Shown: in pieces, positions 1-7,153 of the stretch
Layout of the letters: each line of letters opens with the position of its first letter
Numbering within the stretch: the first letter of the stretch is position 1
Assembly: GCA_021648375.1 (NCBI GenBank)
Contig: JAKISW010000049.1
Location: forward strand, 1 to 16,978
From: Devosiaceae bacterium
GTDB lineage: Bacteria; Pseudomonadota; Alphaproteobacteria; Rhizobiales; Devosiaceae
Length of the DNA: 16,978 nt
Direction: 5' to 3'
Made by a program: the position numbers and the translations under genes
Notes under the pieces: generated by a model
Told to the model about the DNA's origin: nothing
The model's input: only the letters and a program-made list of their open reading frames with translations
Databases searched by the model: none

Positions 1-127
1 TTGGTCCCGATCTATCAAACGCCAAACACCAGCAAGAAACATCCGCAACACAGGATTTACCCTTACCTGTTGCGGGGGCTGGCAATTGAGCGACCCAATC
101 AGGTCTGGTGTGTAGATATCACCTACA
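1..127 (+). CDS. IS3-family transposase, 5' exon fragment (partial)
   Basis: This is the middle part of an IS3-family DDE transposase, read in frame 1 from the window edge (about 42 residues). It contains the stretch YPYLLRGLAIERPNQVW followed by CVDITY. The aspartate of VDITY, encoded at 115-117, is the first acidic residue of the DDE triad by position in the family. The reading frame enters the intron at base 128 and meets a stop codon soon after, so it can be completed only by splicing. From memory, this wording is typical of IS3 elements whose next residues are IPM-RGFLYLVA, not of the lineage seen in the 3' exon. The true start codon lies outside the window. Confidence 0.75.
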
Positions 128-780
128 GTGCGCCTCGTCCCGGATAATCCTGGGTGGCGTATGTCTGGAATGCTTTGAGAAAGGAGGATTATCTGAATGC
201 CAGTTCCCTGCTGCGAGGGGATTTGAGCCGAAGCGGAGGTGACCTGCTGTTAACTGGCGGGGTGACGTAGCCCGTGGGAAAAGGGGATTGAGGCGAAACC
301 GTTACGCTAAGATGGTCTCCCAGGCTGAGTATTGGAAGGTTGAGGAACACGAACCGGTTCACTCGCATCTGAGGGTTGAAATGTCACCTGCGCCTACACG
401 GTTTATCAGGCGCAATACCGATGATGGTTCTGGAAACGTATGCCAGAAGCGTCCGAATGCAGGGCTATATGTAGCTGTTCTGCAGGGAGCAATGGAGAGA
501 ACACAGCCATGCTATCGCGTCGGTATCGACTTGCGGCAAGCAAGGATAAAGACTGCGACCGGCAACCTCACCAGTACGTTTTAAGTCCAGCATATGAACG
601 AGGGAAGGCATGGTGACATGACCAGGATACGACAAGGGAGTTGACCCCGATGGTTACCATGCTGGCAGAGTTCCCGTAGTAGTCTGCGGCAGGGAAAGCC
701 TGTCACATTGCCCGTCATTCTGGCGGTCTGGCGAAGGGGAACAGTTCAAGTTGCTTGGGATGTAAATTATCTGACCAAAT

Positions 781-789
781 GAGGTGAAG
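781..789 (+). promoter_or_regulatory. Ribosome binding site for the intron ORF
   Basis: GAGGTGAAG is a strong Shine-Dalgarno match placed 4 bases before a TTG at 794. The first in-frame ATG (809) is about 19 bases away, too far to use this site. This supports TTG as the start codon of the maturase. Confidence 0.6.
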
Positions 790-793
790 ACCT

Positions 794-2320
794 TTGATAA
801 TCAGCGAAATGCAACACAAGCTAGCAACATGGGCCGAGCGTGATCAGACCCGTCGGTTTGATCGCCTTATTCGGCTCGTTGCCAATCGGGAATGGCTTGC
901 CGAGGCTGCCCGGATTGTTTTGTCGTCGAGAGGCGCAAGAACACCGGGCATTGATGGAATGGATAAGCAACGTCTGCAGGACAATCTGGAGAACCTTCTG
1001 GATGAATTGCGGGTCGAGCTTCTGGCGGGTACGTATCGCCCACGGCCGGTTAAACGGATCTACATTCCAAAATCAAATGGCAAGCTACGCCCGTTGGGTA
1101 TTCCGACCCTGACAGACCGAATTGTCCAACGCGCCATGTTGATGGCCATGGAGCCAATATGGGAAAGCGATTTTCATCGTCTATCCTATGGCTTCCGGCC
1201 GGAACGCAGTGTGCATCATGCTGTCCGCACTGTGAAGATACAGCTTCAAGATAGCACCCATCAAAGCGGACGCTGGATCATCGAAGGTGATCTGGCAAGT
1301 TACTTCGATACGGTGCATCATCGGCTGCTTCTCAAATGTGTACGGCAGCGAATATGTGACAAACGGTTTATCGATCTGCTCTGGCGTATTCTGAAGGCAG
1401 GCCATATTGATCGTGGTCTGCTCAGGGCTTCAAGTGAAGGTGTTCCGCAAGGGGGCGTTCTGTCCCCACTCCTGTCCAATATTATGCTCCATGAGTTTGA
1501 TATGTGGCTGGAGGCGAAATACCTGAACAAGAAAGCTCGCAAGGATCGCTGGGCATGGAACTTCGGCATCAAGAAGGAGCGCCCCATAGCGATACGTGAG
1601 AATCGGCAGTGGAAACCCGCTGTCGCCTATTGTCGTTATGCCGATGACTTTGTTGTCATCGTCAAGGGGAACAAAGCTCACGCCGAAACCATTCGTGAAG
1701 AATGCCGGATGTTTCTGGAGGGTAATCTGAAGTTGACAATGAATATGGAGAAAACCCATATCACGCACGTCAATGATGGATTTGTCTTTCTGGGACACCG
1801 TATCATTCGCAAGCGGGGGCCGAGGGGCAACATGCGTGTCGTCTCAACGATACCCAAGGAAAGGGCCAAGGCGTTTGTTCGCAAACTGTCTGATGCCCTT
1901 TCCGGCAATCATGATCTTGGAAAGGTTGATATGGTTGATCGCCTGAACCGCCAGTTGGCGGGATGGGCGGCATTCTACAAGTTCACCGACTTCACGGCGA
2001 TCACGTTCCGGCGCATTGACCATGTCGTGTTCTGGAAACTGGCGCATTGGTTGGCCCGGAAATACCGCACACGTATCAAACCTTTGATGCGGAAATGGTT
2101 CCGGGTGCCGGAGGTGGGCAAGGCAAAGACCTGGCTCGTCTACGACACGAACAAACGTGGAAACCATATTGGCAAAGCACTGCGCCGACTGGTCTCAAGT
2201 CCAAAAGCGCAGTTCAAGTGGCGAAACCCTGAACGCAATCCTTACATTCTTCGTGAGGAAGTCCGTTCTACCGTTACTTCCCGATATCGCGATGTTGCTA
2301 TGGCCATGGGCCAAATTTGA
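794..2320 (+). CDS. ltrA: Group II intron reverse transcriptase/maturase
   Basis: This 508-residue protein helps its own intron RNA fold and splice, then copies it into DNA at a target site. The N-terminal half is a reverse transcriptase: an early RT block near residues 50-110 (PGIDGMD, IPKSNGKLRPLGIPTL), the FRPERS and EGDLASYFDTV blocks, EGVPQGGVLSPLLSNIML, and the catalytic YADD at 282-285. A maturase (GIIM) domain follows around 360-440, with motifs such as LNRQLAGWAAFYK. The protein ends near NPYILREE and has no cysteine-rich HNH endonuclease tail, so it belongs to the endonuclease-free type, which usually uses replication forks or nicks to prime reverse transcription. The gene is complete, starts at TTG behind a good ribosome binding site, and stops 5 bp before domain V. 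Confidence 0.95.
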   Translation: MIISEMQHKLATWAERDQTRRFDRLIRLVANREWLAEAARIVLSSRGARTPGIDGMDKQRLQDNLENLLDELRVELLAGTYRPRPVKRIYIPKSNGKLRPLGIPTLTDRIVQRAMLMAMEPIWESDFHRLSYGFRPERSVHHAVRTVKIQLQDSTHQSGRWIIEGDLASYFDTVHHRLLLKCVRQRICDKRFIDLLWRILKAGHIDRGLLRASSEGVPQGGVLSPLLSNIMLHEFDMWLEAKYLNKKARKDRWAWNFGIKKERPIAIRENRQWKPAVAYCRYADDFVVIVKGNKAHAETIREECRMFLEGNLKLTMNMEKTHITHVNDGFVFLGHRIIRKRGPRGNMRVVSTIPKERAKAFVRKLSDALSGNHDLGKVDMVDRLNRQLAGWAAFYKFTDFTAITFRRIDHVVFWKLAHWLARKYRTRIKPLMRKWFRVPEVGKAKTWLVYDTNKRGNHIGKALRRLVSSPKAQFKWRNPERNPYILREEVRSTVTSRYRDVAMAMGQI

Positions 2321-2325
2321 ACGGA

Positions 2326-2394
2326 GAGCCGTATGCGCTGAAAGGCGCACGTACGGTTCGGGGAGAAGAAGCGCGAAAGCGCTTCTTACTCCAT
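2326..2394 (+). ncRNA. Group II intron domains V and VI
   Basis: Domain V is the 34-nt hairpin from GAGCCGTATGCG through the GAAA-type turn to GTACGGTTC (2326-2359), the catalytic core of the ribozyme. Domain VI follows: 2366-2374 pairs perfectly with 2379-2387 around a GAAA tetraloop, 2362-2365 pairs with 2389-2392, and A2388 is bulged as the branch point. The intron ends CCAT at 2394. The pairing was read directly from the sequence. Confidence 0.95.
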
Positions 2395-2879
2395 TCTCAA
2401 CGTGGCAGGGCTTCGTCTACGTGGCGTTTATCATCGATACTTTCGCGGATAAAATCGTTGGGTGGCGGGTTTCGAGTTCGCCCAAAACGGATTTTGTCCT
2501 CGATGCGTTGGAACAAGCCCTGCATGATCGCCGACCCGTTCACAAAGGCGGCCTCATTCATCATTCCGATCGTGGCGGGCAATATTTATCCATACGCTAT
2601 ACTGAACGCCTGGCCTTGGCAGGGATTGAGCCCTCTGTTGGCAGCGTTGGCGATTCCTATGATAATGCCTTGGCCGAAACCATAAATGGCCTCTACAAAG
2701 CCGAGGTCATCCACCGGCTTGGTCCATGGAAAACCATGGCCGCAGTCGAATGGGAAACGCTTAAATGGGTCGATTGGTTCAATAACCGTCGCCTACTTGG
2801 GCCAATCGGATACATCCCGCCAGCAGAAGCAGAAGAGAGGTACTATGCACAGTTAAACACACTCGATATGGTTGCATAA
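2395..2879 (+). CDS. IS3-family transposase, 3' exon (catalytic C-terminal part)
   Basis: After splicing, this exon supplies the last 160 or so residues of the transposase: STWQGFVYVAFIID, then HHSDRGGQY carrying the second catalytic aspartate, then SYDNALAETINGLYKAEVI carrying the catalytic glutamate, then WVDWFNNRRLL and a final IPPAEAEERYYAQL. This is the rve integrase core used for cut-and-copy transposition of IS3 elements. It has no start codon or ribosome binding site of its own near 2397; upstream codons in the same frame lie inside the intron RNA and do not resemble transposase. From memory, this wording usually follows a DFTYV motif, unlike the DITY motif of the 5' exon here. The protein could be made only from spliced RNA. 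Confidence 0.85.
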
Positions 2880-2890
2880 CATGAAGTAAT

Positions 2891-2918
2891 CAGCCTCCGG
2901 TAAACCCGGGGCGATTCA
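2891..2918 (-). repeat. Right terminal inverted repeat of the IS3 element
   Basis: Read on the minus strand, this begins TGAATCGCCCCGGGTTTACC and runs on to GGAGGCTG. It starts with TG, is rich in G+C inside an AT-rich flank, and lies 11 bp after the transposase stop. It closely resembles remembered ends of IS3 elements with an STWQGFVYVAF transposase, so the right end probably matches the 3' exon. The left partner is outside the window. Confidence 0.65.
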
Positions 2919-2986
2919 CAATGTCTAGCAACAAAATAAACAAAAAAAGGCTCGAATTTCGTATTAATATTTTTCTCTTCAAAAAA

Positions 2987-4405
2987 TCAGGACCGTGCCT
3001 GCCCCTTAAATCGCTTCAGGGTTTCTTGCTTTCCAATAACCGCCATCATTTCAAATATGCCTGCAGAAACAGTTCGCCCGGTAAGTGCCACTCTCAACGG
3101 TTGCGCAATTTTACCAAGTTTAATTTCATTATCTTCACCAAATTGGCGAATGACAGCACTAATGTTTTCTGCAGTCCACTCATCCAGTTCCTCAAGAGTT
3201 TCAACAATCGCAGCAATCATATTACGGGTCTGCTCGTTCAATTGTTTAGCGGCTTTTTCTTCAATTTTTATTGGAAACTCACAATAAATAAACTGGGCAA
3301 GGGATATAAGGTCCAACAGGGTTTTTGCCCGTGGTTTCAATTCCTCAAGCATTTCTAAAACGTTGGTTTGATATTTTTTTAAACCGTCAAAATCTTCTTT
3401 GTTACCTAATTCATCTGCCAGACTTACCATGCGATCAAACAGTTCTTGTGAGGCGCACTGGCGAATGTGCTGCGCATTCAGGTTTTCCAGTTTGGCAAAG
3501 TCAAACCTAGCCGCTCCTTTGTTCAGTCCATCAAAATCAAACCATTCCACCAATTGTTCAATGTTAAAAAACTCATCATCACCATGGGACCAGCCCAGGC
3601 GCGCAAGATAATTACACATGGCCTGGGGCAGATATCCCATGCGGCGATAAGCATCAACGCCCAGTGCTCCATGGCGTTTGGAAAGCTTTGCTCCGTCCTG
3701 TCCATGAATTAAAGGCAAGTGCGCCATTTGTGGAATGTTCCAGCCAAGAGCCTGATAAATTACAATCTGACGCGCGGTGTTCGTTAAATGATCATCACCT
3801 CGAATTACATGGGTTGCGCCCATATCATGATCATCAACAACAACTGCCAGCATATAAGTGGGAGTGCCATCAGAACGCAAAAGTATGAAATCATCCAGGT
3901 TTTGGGTATTAAAACGCACTTCACCCTGCACCAGATCATTGATAATTATGTTCTTATTTTCTGGAGTTTTTATACGAATGACATATGGGATGTCGCTCGG
4001 CACAGATTTGGGATCCGCATCACGCCAACGGCCATCATAACGAGGCGGCAGACCTTTTTGCTTGGCCAATTCTCGCATCTGGCTCAATTCTTCACTCGTG
4101 CAATAACATTTATAGGCATTACCAGATTGCAAAAGTTCGTAAGCAATTTTGGCATGCCTTTGCCGATTTGCAAATTGAGAAACACTTTCCCCGTCCCATT
4201 GAATTCCCAGCCAGCTCAAGCCATCAATAATTGCTTCGCTTGCCTCTTCAGTATATCGGGCGCGATCGGTATCTTCGATACGCAGCACCATTTTGCCATT
4301 GTGTTTTTTTGCAAAAACCCAATTGAATAGAGCAGTTCGCGCGCCTCCAATATGTAAAAATCCAGTGGGCGAGGGAGCGAAGCGGGTAATGATATTTTTT
4401 GTCAA
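2987..4405 (-). CDS. gltX: Glutamyl-tRNA synthetase
   Basis: This cytoplasmic class I enzyme attaches glutamate to tRNA(Glu), and in many alphaproteobacteria also to tRNA(Gln), for later amidation. The 472-residue length is normal. The HIGH-type motif HIGG is at 18-21 after RFAPSPTG, and the KMSKS-type motif KLSKR is at 240-244. The anticodon-binding domain fills the C-terminal third. The zinc-site pair CYC (100-102) is present, but the second pair, seen as GRCRH in E. coli, is GRWRD here, so zinc binding is probably lost. The frame has no ATG before RFAPSPTG; TTG at 4405 gives MTKNIITRFAPSP, which fits family N-termini, though no clear Shine-Dalgarno sequence precedes it. The gene is divergent from comEC and its 3' end faces the IS3 element. 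Alphaproteobacteria often carry two gltX genes, so the paralogue number is not assigned. Confidence 0.96.
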   Translation of the reverse strand: MTKNIITRFAPSPTGFLHIGGARTALFNWVFAKKHNGKMVLRIEDTDRARYTEEASEAIIDGLSWLGIQWDGESVSQFANRQRHAKIAYELLQSGNAYKCYCTSEELSQMRELAKQKGLPPRYDGRWRDADPKSVPSDIPYVIRIKTPENKNIIINDLVQGEVRFNTQNLDDFILLRSDGTPTYMLAVVVDDHDMGATHVIRGDDHLTNTARQIVIYQALGWNIPQMAHLPLIHGQDGAKLSKRHGALGVDAYRRMGYLPQAMCNYLARLGWSHGDDEFFNIEQLVEWFDFDGLNKGAARFDFAKLENLNAQHIRQCASQELFDRMVSLADELGNKEDFDGLKKYQTNVLEMLEELKPRAKTLLDLISLAQFIYCEFPIKIEEKAAKQLNEQTRNMIAAIVETLEELDEWTAENISAVIRQFGEDNEIKLGKIAQPLRVALTGRTVSAGIFEMMAVIGKQETLKRFKGQARS

Positions 4406-4463
4406 TTTATTAAACCAGAACTAGTTTGAAAAATAAAAATTGTATGAGCCTGAAATTGGAGAA

Positions 4464-4492
4464 TGTGCAAAACCGAATGCAGGATTTGTCAA
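4464..4492 (-). promoter_or_regulatory. Candidate sigma-70 promoter for gltX
   Basis: On the minus strand a perfect -35 box TTGACA (4487-4492) is followed, after 17 bp, by TGCACA (4464-4469) as a weak -10. It lies about 60 bp upstream of the gltX start in the only spacer available. The -35 and spacing are good and the -10 is poor, so this is a suggestion only. Confidence 0.35.
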
Positions 4493-4527
4493 TCTGGCTC
4501 GGCCGTGTTTAGCATAAGGGAAAAACC

Positions 4528-4543
4528 GCGCAAGGTCTTGCGC
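4528..4543. repeat. Perfect inverted repeat between gltX and comEC
   Basis: GCGCAAG-GT-CTTGCGC is a 7+7 perfect inverted repeat, 30 bp before the comEC start. On the minus strand it is followed by GGTTTTT, like a short intrinsic terminator, but it sits in a divergent promoter region. It could be an operator, a leader hairpin of comEC mRNA, or a block to antisense transcription. The function is unknown. Confidence 0.4.
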
Positions 4544-4573
4544 AAAACTCGTGTGCCAGACAGGTAAAGCATA

Positions 4574-6769
4574 TTGTCAATTGATAACCTACCAGATCTA
4601 AAAACGACATCCGAACTTCGGACAGTCAACGGTGCAACGCCCCAGCACACAATTGCTGTAATTAAGCGCAAAACATCTGCAACTCCAAATATCTTTATAC
4701 GAATTATAATTGGTTTTAACGCCGAAATTTCCCGACATATTACCAACCGCAGATTGCTGGTTTTACAACCTTTTATGTTGATTTTTGGCATTTTAGTATA
4801 TCGGGCCACAAAATTCGAACCTGCAGCTTTTGCCATGGTATTGATAGCCATATTGTTGATGCTGGGCGCTTTTTTCAATCGAAACAAACAAAAACAATTT
4901 TGGGTGTTTGTTTTACTGCTTGGGTTTTGGGCTGGTTTTCTTCTTCTGCCAATACATGGGAAATTGTTTGGCAGCAATATGATTTACGGGGCTTTTTATG
5001 GCCAGTTTAGCGCAACGGTTGATGCTATTCATTCCAATGATTCAGAACGGGCGCGCATAATTATTTCCAATATCAAATCACTTGATGAACGCAATAGCCC
5101 ACCACTGCGCCGCGCCAGACTATTACTGCCCTCAGATCAACTGCCCGATATTGGCGATATCATCAACGCTCCGATGCGCCTTTACAGGGTGCCAGGGCCG
5201 GTTGTTCCGGGCGGCTATGATTCTCAGTTTCATGCATATTTCAAAGGAATTGGCGCATATGGGTCCACCACAGGAATAATGACTGTTACCAATAAGGTTC
5301 AGAAAAATTCACTTGCACGCAACATTCAAGAACTGCGTGAATTTATCGGAATGCGCATAGATTTTGCTCTCGCACCACCGATTTCAGGGATCGCCAGGGC
5401 CTTGATTGTCGGAGACCAAGGCCAGATTGACGAGAACATCAGAACCCGTCTTGCCGATGCGGGTCTTGCCCATGTTTTGGCAATTTCAGGTCTGCATCTT
5501 TCGCTGGTTGCAGGTGGTATATTTGCAGCCATTCGCATGGGATTGGCCGGGTTTTATGGGGTTGGACAAAAAATCAGTGTTAAGAAAATCAGCGCGGTCG
5601 GTGGCATAATCGCAGCCCTGATTTACCTGGCCTTATCGGGCGCTTCGGTTTCAGCGGTTCGCGCAAGCCTGATGTTAATACTGATTTTTGGCGCAGTGCT
5701 CGCAGGCCGACGGGCATTGACCATGAGAAATGTAGCCTTTGCCGCATTATTTGTAATAATTACCGATCCATCTTCGATTTTTCGACCCGGGTTCCAATTA
5801 TCATTTGCTGCAGTAATTGCCTTGGTTGGATCATATGAGGGGTATAAATCCAAATTTCGAAATGATGCCAATGCAACTATAAAACTGACACGGTTTTTTT
5901 CCGGCATCGCTCTTACGTCTCTAATTGCCGGAGCGGCAACAGCTCTTTTTGCCGCCTATCATTTTCAAAATGTAGCCCCGTTTGGAGTATTGGGCAATAT
6001 GGTGGCTATCCCTCTGGTTGCTTTCATTGTTTTACCGGCAGCTCTTATGGCAGTTTTATTTATGCCGCTGGGAATGGAGGCAATATTTTTTGCGCCCATG
6101 GGCTGGGGAATAGAACAGATACTCACCGTTGCAAATTATATTTCTTCCCTTGGTAGTGGGCTTATCTCGCCGCCAATACTTGGACAAATGTCTTTGATTA
6201 TAGCTCTATTTGCCATGGGATGGTTTGCATTTTTTGTTGGCAGGTTGCGCTTTGTCGGGGTGGTGATGGCCGCATTTTTGATACCCGTATTTGGAACTAT
6301 GGAACGCCCGGACATAATGATTGCCGATACCACGCAGGCCATCGCAATTAAAAACGAACGCTCTCAAGAACTGCAATCCCAAAATCTGGCAAGTATGGAT
6401 CTAGTAGCAGGTCGCGCTAATAGTTTTGCCATCAATGCATGGAGCGAAACCTACCTGACAAAAATTACTGCCCCAGATGAAAAGGTACCTTGTGACTTAA
6501 CCGGATGTTGGTTTGACCGCGATAAATTTAACGTGGCACTGGTAAAAACCCGCGATGCATATACAGAGGATTGCTCAATAGCTGATCTTGTAATTGCAAG
6601 AATCGCAGCTCCACAATATTGCCGCGATACAACTCAGGTAATTGACCAAACTGACTTAACCAGCGGCGGTGTGCATTGGGCACGCTGGAACGGCAATGAA
6701 TTTATTATCCGCCCGGCAATTGTGGATATATTCAGACCATGGCGCCCCAATTACCCATCAAGTCGTTAA
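4574..6769 (+). CDS. comEC: ComEC/Rec2-family competence protein (DNA-uptake channel)
   Basis: This 731-residue inner-membrane protein of the ComEC/Rec2 family passes single-stranded DNA into the cytoplasm in naturally competent bacteria. A cytoplasmic N-terminal stretch of about 60 residues is followed by two or three hydrophobic segments and an OB-like periplasmic DUF4131 region (about 120-245). The Competence domain starts near 277 (LIVGDQGQI), with the hallmark HVLAISGLHLS near 300 and several more membrane segments up to about 585. The last 145 residues are soluble and show no HxHxDH motif, so the metallo-beta-lactamase domain of full-length ComEC is absent or degenerate, as I recall for many alphaproteobacterial members. 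The frame is closed upstream at 4565, and TTG at 4574 is the first usable start. It is convergent with the DUF3781-like gene and lexA. Confidence 0.9.
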   Translation: MSIDNLPDLKTTSELRTVNGATPQHTIAVIKRKTSATPNIFIRIIIGFNAEISRHITNRRLLVLQPFMLIFGILVYRATKFEPAAFAMVLIAILLMLGAFFNRNKQKQFWVFVLLLGFWAGFLLLPIHGKLFGSNMIYGAFYGQFSATVDAIHSNDSERARIIISNIKSLDERNSPPLRRARLLLPSDQLPDIGDIINAPMRLYRVPGPVVPGGYDSQFHAYFKGIGAYGSTTGIMTVTNKVQKNSLARNIQELREFIGMRIDFALAPPISGIARALIVGDQGQIDENIRTRLADAGLAHVLAISGLHLSLVAGGIFAAIRMGLAGFYGVGQKISVKKISAVGGIIAALIYLALSGASVSAVRASLMLILIFGAVLAGRRALTMRNVAFAALFVIITDPSSIFRPGFQLSFAAVIALVGSYEGYKSKFRNDANATIKLTRFFSGIALTSLIAGAATALFAAYHFQNVAPFGVLGNMVAIPLVAFIVLPAALMAVLFMPLGMEAIFFAPMGWGIEQILTVANYISSLGSGLISPPILGQMSLIIALFAMGWFAFFVGRLRFVGVVMAAFLIPVFGTMERPDIMIADTTQAIAIKNERSQELQSQNLASMDLVAGRANSFAINAWSETYLTKITAPDEKVPCDLTGCWFDRDKFNVALVKTRDAYTEDCSIADLVIARIAAPQYCRDTTQVIDQTDLTSGGVHWARWNGNEFIIRPAIVDIFRPWRPNYPSSR

Positions 6770-6841
6770 AATCAAATCATCCATATTTTTGCGACTGAAT
6801 TCACCCATTCCTCAACCGAGACACAAAAGGAGTTTTGCCAA

Positions 6842-7123
6842 TCACAGATATGGTTTTGCGGTAATGATGCCCAAACTTGATCTGTTAATGGTCAACACAG
6901 CTAAATATTCATGAGAGTACAAATAATAGTTTTTGCCGCGAATTTTTATTTTTTGTATTGGGGTGGATAGGATTATTTTATGACAGTGGCGAACAATATC
7001 ATTGTCACCCATACCCTTAAGGCCTAAGTTTTTTGCTATTCTAACCAAGCCCATTTCGGTATTCGTGAAATTTGCGGCAATAAATTTTTTGGTGTCTTCT
7101 GTGACAAGATATTGTTTTTCCAT
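6842..7123 (-). CDS. Small DUF3781-like protein of unknown function
   Basis: This 93-residue protein starts at ATG 7123, with a GGTAGGG-like stretch about 8 bases upstream. The pattern TEMGLVRIAKNLGL (22-35), a DIVRHC helix, then KIRGKNYYLY (60-69) and LTINRSSLGIITAK (77-90) resembles DUF3781, small proteins that end with a GKNYYV...ITIN...IITV-like strand pair. This match is from memory and its function is unknown. The gene lies 30 bp downstream of the lexA stop on the same strand with no terminator between them, so it may be co-transcribed with lexA and follow SOS control. Its 3' end is convergent with comEC, 72 bp apart. The other minus-strand frame overlapping its 5' end (7036-7254) looks like chance. 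Confidence 0.6.
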   Translation of the reverse strand: MEKQYLVTEDTKKFIAANFTNTEMGLVRIAKNLGLKGMGDNDIVRHCHKIILSTPIQKIKIRGKNYYLYSHEYLAVLTINRSSLGIITAKPYL

Positions 7124-7153
7124 TTCATATCAACCCTACCCACCAAAACTATT

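Larger units (their letters stand above)
128..2394 (+). mobile_element. Group II intron with intron-encoded reverse transcriptase
   Basis: This is a self-splicing retroelement of 2,267 nt. It begins with GTGCG, the usual group II 5' end, directly after ACCTACA, and ends in AT. Domains I-III occupy about 128-780, the ORF sits in domain IV, domain V is at 2326-2359 and domain VI at 2360-2394. Removing it joins A127 to TC at 2395-2396, making an ATC codon and keeping the transposase frame open. Domain VI has a 9-bp stem capped by GAAA, a 4-bp basal stem (2362-2365 with 2389-2392) and one bulged A at 2388, seven nucleotides from the 3' end, as expected for the lariat branch point. All parts needed for splicing appear intact. 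Insertion in a transposase gene is common for mobile bacterial group II introns. Confidence 0.93.
1..2918 (+). mobile_element. IS3-family insertion sequence, left end outside window, interrupted by a group II intron
   Basis: The right part of an IS3-family element is present. The transposase gene (OrfB type, DDE) is split into exons at 1-127 and 2395-2879 by a group II intron. The right end is marked by a terminal inverted repeat ending in CA at about 2918, which matches the TG...CA ends usual in IS3 elements. The left end, OrfA and any target duplication are beyond the window. The element lies about 70 bp past the gltX stop codon and is richer in G+C than the neighbouring chromosomal genes, which fits acquisition by transfer. 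The transposase exons look like two different IS3 lineages, so the element may be a recombinant. Confidence 0.85.

Noticed and set aside
288..584. 98-residue open frame in the intron
   Set aside because: It lies in domain I of the intron, where RNA structure explains the sequence, and it resembles no protein family.
2157..2396. Upstream part of the long frame that runs into the transposase exon
   Set aside because: It overlaps the maturase and domains V-VI in another frame; transposase similarity begins only at about 2397.
6770..6841. Shared terminator between comEC and the DUF3781-like gene
   Set aside because: No inverted repeat with a T-run was found in this 72-bp convergent gap.
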